Assembly: GCF_003339505.1 (NCBI RefSeq)
Contig: NZ_QPIW01000025.1
Span: 1 to 64,000, forward strand
Direction of reading: 5' to 3'
DNA: 64,000 nucleotides
Source: Runella aurantiaca
Lineage (GTDB): Bacteria; Bacteroidota; Bacteroidia; Cytophagales; Spirosomataceae
Shown here: positions 61,894 to 64,000 of the stretch, piece after piece
Position numbering within the stretch: the stretch's first letter is position 1
Layout of the letters: every line of letters begins with the position of its first letter
The notes under the pieces: generated by a model
What the model was told of the DNA's origin: nothing
Database searches by the model: none
The model's input: only the letters and a program-made list of their open reading frames with translations
Made by a program: the position numbers and the translations under genes

Positions 61894-62463
61894 CTAACTT
61901 GCCATTGAAGACGAATAAGAAGAAGAACGGACCAAATGAAGCCGCAGGTTTTTGATGGCGAGACGTAGACGGGTTTTGACGGTTCCCAGCGGTAGTTTGA
62001 GGCGGTTGGCGGCTTCGATTTGCGTATAGCCGCCCCAATAAACCATCTCAATGATTGTTTTTTGCTCATCACTGAGGCGTGAGACCAACTCACGCAGTTC
62101 GTTGTGCTCTATCTCACCAAATACTGTCTGATTGCTCTCAATCCAATGGATGGAGGAGTCAAGGTCTTGAATATCATTGCGTTGACCTCGCAGATAATCA
62201 ATCGAGCTGTTGCGAGCAATGTTGAGCATCCACGTAAAAAAACGCCCTTTATCAGAATCGTATCGGTTGATATTTGCCCAGATTTTGATAAAGATTTCCT
62301 GAAGCAAATCTTGGGCAGGTTCTTCTTTTACCACAATTTTGAGGACGATTCCGTGCAGCGCGTCTGAATAATTTGTGTACAGATAGTTGAACGCGTGGCG
62401 GTCTTGCGTGAGTAGCCTCCTGATTAGCTCACTTTCTGTATAGATAAGTACGTTGTTTTTCAT
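61894..62463 (-). CDS. ECF RNA polymerase sigma factor
   Basis: A 189-residue sigma factor. Region 2 shows AQDLLQEIFIKIWANINRYDSDKGRFFTWMLNIARNSSIDYLR and region 4 shows SDEQKTIIEMVYWGGYTQIEAANRLKLPLGTVKTRLRLAIKNLR. It is close to the SigK group (zinc-free or membrane anti-sigma type). No anti-sigma gene is next to it; the downstream neighbour on the plus strand is the transglutaminase. ATG 62463 was chosen over the frame start at 62511. Regulon unknown. Confidence 0.9.
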   Translation of the reverse strand: MKNNVLIYTESELIRRLLTQDRHAFNYLYTNYSDALHGIVLKIVVKEEPAQDLLQEIFIKIWANINRYDSDKGRFFTWMLNIARNSSIDYLRGQRNDIQDLDSSIHWIESNQTVFGEIEHNELRELVSRLSDEQKTIIEMVYWGGYTQIEAANRLKLPLGTVKTRLRLAIKNLRLHLVRSSSYSSSMAS

Positions 62464-62523
62464 AGGTCGGTTCTTTATAAATAGGTAGTGTTGAGTAAAC
62501 CATAAAGTCAAATAAACCCGTCA

Positions 62524-63018
62524 TTAACGTATTTTTAAGGCATCTTGCTCCGCTTGGGTACTGTTGGTGCGGGGAGTAAGTGTCTGAATAATTTTGAGAG
62601 AACTTTCAATGTCAGCCTGTTGGCGAAGCAACACTCCTTTAAGCTCATCTTCAGCTTTAATAGATTCGTCGTTGAGGGCTTTTTCGTACGCCTCAATGGC
62701 CGATTTGTCCCCAAACTCGCACGATTCCAGCAGAGCGATTCGGTCATGCTGTTGGAGGGCAGCTTTAAACTTCAACCATGTTCGGTGAATTATACCCGCG
62801 GTTGTGCCGCCCAATGCGGGCTCGCCGCCCATCTCCTTAATGTATGCACTCAAGGTTTCTGAAAAATTAATACTCTCGTTGAGGCGGCTCGTAAAGAGCT
62901 GTTCCAAATCGACATCCTTTGTTTCAAGAGAGGCCTGATGATAGCCTGCAATCCGATCATTATTGATTTGGACGAGTCCATTAAGGATGCCGATTATATC
63001 TTGTTGATTGGGATTCAT
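62524..63018 (-). CDS. DUF2383 four-helix bundle protein
   Basis: A 164-residue protein of the PA2169/DUF2383 family, a ferritin-like helical bundle of unknown function. Marks: LNGLVQINNDRIAGYHQAS, LFTSRLNESINFSETLSAYIKEMGGEPALGGT, AIEAYEKALND. It is upstream of and on the same strand as the ECF sigma factor (61-bp gap), so it may be co-regulated. Such genes are typical of stress regulons. Confidence 0.87.
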   Translation of the reverse strand: MNPNQQDIIGILNGLVQINNDRIAGYHQASLETKDVDLEQLFTSRLNESINFSETLSAYIKEMGGEPALGGTTAGIIHRTWLKFKAALQQHDRIALLESCEFGDKSAIEAYEKALNDESIKAEDELKGVLLRQQADIESSLKIIQTLTPRTNSTQAEQDALKIR

Positions 63019-63207
63019 GGGATTTGATGCTGGGTGTGATGTTTTGCATTATAAAAATCAATACCCACCCAGATTAGGGTAATATTGAGGAAATGCCCGT
63101 TGATAATGAGGCGTTTTTACCCCTGATTTTCGTAAAGTGAGCGCTGGCACTTGATTTTCTTATTGGTTATTCGTTCAACAAGAGTATTTACCTAACGCAG
63201 CAACATC

Positions 63208-63477
63208 ATGGACGAATTGGAAAATAGCGGTCTCAAAAAAGAAAGTGAAAGGAAAGAGCTGGAAAAAGAGAGCGTGAGCGATGACAAGAAATCCCAAAAA
63301 ATATCGGCTCAAACAATCTTTTTGTTTGTAATAATCATCGGTATCGGGTTGATGATATTTGGGTACATGAGTGGCTATTTCACGGCTGGAGGCCCCCAAG
63401 GAGACCGAAGAATGGGGCCCGTTAATGCGCAAGATTCAGCGATGGTCAACAAAAGTGATACCATCATTGGAAATTAA
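63208..63477 (+). CDS. Small single-TM hypothetical protein
   Basis: An 89-residue protein: charged N-terminus (about 1-30), one TM helix (about 37-58), then a short polar tail. No family recognised. It is 30 bp upstream of the helical protein at 63508, suggesting a pair. Confidence 0.6.
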   Translation: MDELENSGLKKESERKELEKESVSDDKKSQKISAQTIFLFVIIIGIGLMIFGYMSGYFTAGGPQGDRRMGPVNAQDSAMVNKSDTIIGN

Positions 63478-63507
63478 CTATTTCAATACACCATAAATTC
63501 AAACTAC

Positions 63508-63780
63508 ATGAAAACGACCAAAGAAGAATTGCTCGAAGAGGCGGCAAAACACAAAGCCGAAACTGCCGAAAAGAAAGCGGAAGTTCTAAAATCAGAATTT
63601 AAGGAAAAAGTAGACGACGTGAAAATAGGAGCCGTTGAGTTGGCTGAAAAAGCAAAAGAAAAATGGGAAAACCTCAAAGATAAGGCAGAGGATGTCTGGG
63701 AAGATACCAAAGACAAAGCCGAAGAAATTGCTGAACGTGCGGCGGCTAAAAAGAAAGAAATGAAAGAAGATTTGAGTTAA
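63508..63780 (+). CDS. YtxH/LEA-like helical protein
   Basis: A 90-residue very hydrophilic Lys/Glu/Ala-rich helix with repeating KAEE, KAEDVWEDTKDKAEEIAERAAAKK patterns, similar in style to LEA or YtxH stress proteins. No signal. Probable stress or desiccation-related role by composition only. A hairpin terminator follows at 63812. Confidence 0.65.
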   Translation: MKTTKEELLEEAAKHKAETAEKKAEVLKSEFKEKVDDVKIGAVELAEKAKEKWENLKDKAEDVWEDTKDKAEEIAERAAAKKKEMKEDLS

Positions 63781-63811
63781 AAGCGGCTCGAAATCTCACG
63801 GCAATAGAACG

Positions 63812-63857
63812 ATGCTCCAGACGGTACTTTTAAGTATTGTACTGGAGCATTTTTATG
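63812..63857 (+). terminator. Terminator at the right end
   Basis: Arms atgctccag (63812-63820) and ctggagcat (63842-63850) then five T. Nothing gene-like was seen from here to 64000. Confidence 0.7.
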
Positions 63858-64000
63858 GCCAAACCATTGGACATAATGACGGGGATTTGCGGGCACAATT
63901 GCCCAGTTTTCGTCTTGCTTATTAAGCTGCAACTAATACAAGCACCTCGGCAGTGGGCTAGGAAGTATAGAAAATCCGTGAAAGTCGTTGAATTTGAACG

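Noticed and set aside
1-64000. tRNA or rRNA genes, insertion sequences, origin of replication
   Set aside because: No tRNA cloverleaf, rRNA segment, transposase or DnaA-box cluster was noticed in the gaps; rpmH-rnpA alone does not prove that the origin is near.

Overview
This window looks like a chromosomal segment of an aerobic Bacteroidota bacterium, most probably order Cytophagales (Spirosomaceae type, for example near Runella or Spirosoma). The signs are: mid-40s GC by eye; Bacteroidota promoter boxes (TTTG about 20 nt upstream of TAnnTTTG) ahead of several genes; few Shine-Dalgarno sites; many secreted enzymes with twin-arginine or Sec signals; LytTR and Y_Y_Y two-component proteins; and typical families (DUF1501, ThuA, GH20, GH39, Gfo/Idh/MocA, PF13568 porins). 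The genus is an inference. No rRNA, tRNA, CRISPR array, phage or insertion sequence was seen. No gene-free stretch exceeds about 300 bases. Many gene ends carry strong hairpins, which are listed.

0-16 kb: mainly housekeeping and carbohydrate genes. They include a secreted sugar isomerase, a lone nuoD, a PhoB-type regulator, rpmH-rnpA, a GT-C membrane glycosyltransferase, maf, a MaoC hydratase, an SDR without the usual Tyr/Lys pair, a DUF547 lipoprotein, a Gfo/Idh/MocA enzyme with rhamnose mutarotase, a GH20 hexosaminidase, an aldo-keto reductase and an extradiol dioxygenase.

16-29 kb: HMG-CoA reductase, a crotonase and a very clear 4-hydroxybutyryl-CoA dehydratase lie head to tail. This points to C4-CoA metabolism (4-hydroxybutyrate to crotonyl-CoA) beside a mevalonate enzyme. 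Then come an AT-rich unknown gene with bactofilin-like repeats, a GH39 enzyme, gcvP, a CBS protein, a photolyase and a DUF433/DUF5615 toxin-antitoxin pair.

29-42 kb: signalling and envelope accessory genes. There is a four-gene outer-membrane/LytTR two-component operon, AlkB alkane hydroxylase, a Uma2 protein, two tandem collagen-repeat lipoproteins, two copies of a small secreted protein about 6 kb apart, an AT-rich unknown pair and a Y_Y_Y kinase with a NarL-type regulator.

42-49 kb: the most interesting block. An ECF-like sigma factor, a one-TM anti-sigma-like protein with periplasmic TPRs, a subtilase lipoprotein and an exported TPR-CHAT protease with a C-terminal TM anchor are co-directional. 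A DUF1501 protein follows. I read this as a candidate protease-controlled transmembrane sigma switch. It is comparable in logic to the CRISPR type III-E TPR-CHAT/sigma module, but periplasmic and without CRISPR.

49-64 kb: HicAB with a promoter-embedded palindrome, an M28 peptidase, a PIN toxin-antitoxin pair, oligoendopeptidase F, CrtZ-type carotenoid hydroxylase, a ThuA protein, a porin, an AI-2E-family transporter and a GH13 branching-type enzyme. The end is a run of small stress-type genes: a coiled-coil lipoprotein, a transglutaminase, an ECF sigma factor, a DUF2383 protein and a YtxH/LEA-like protein.
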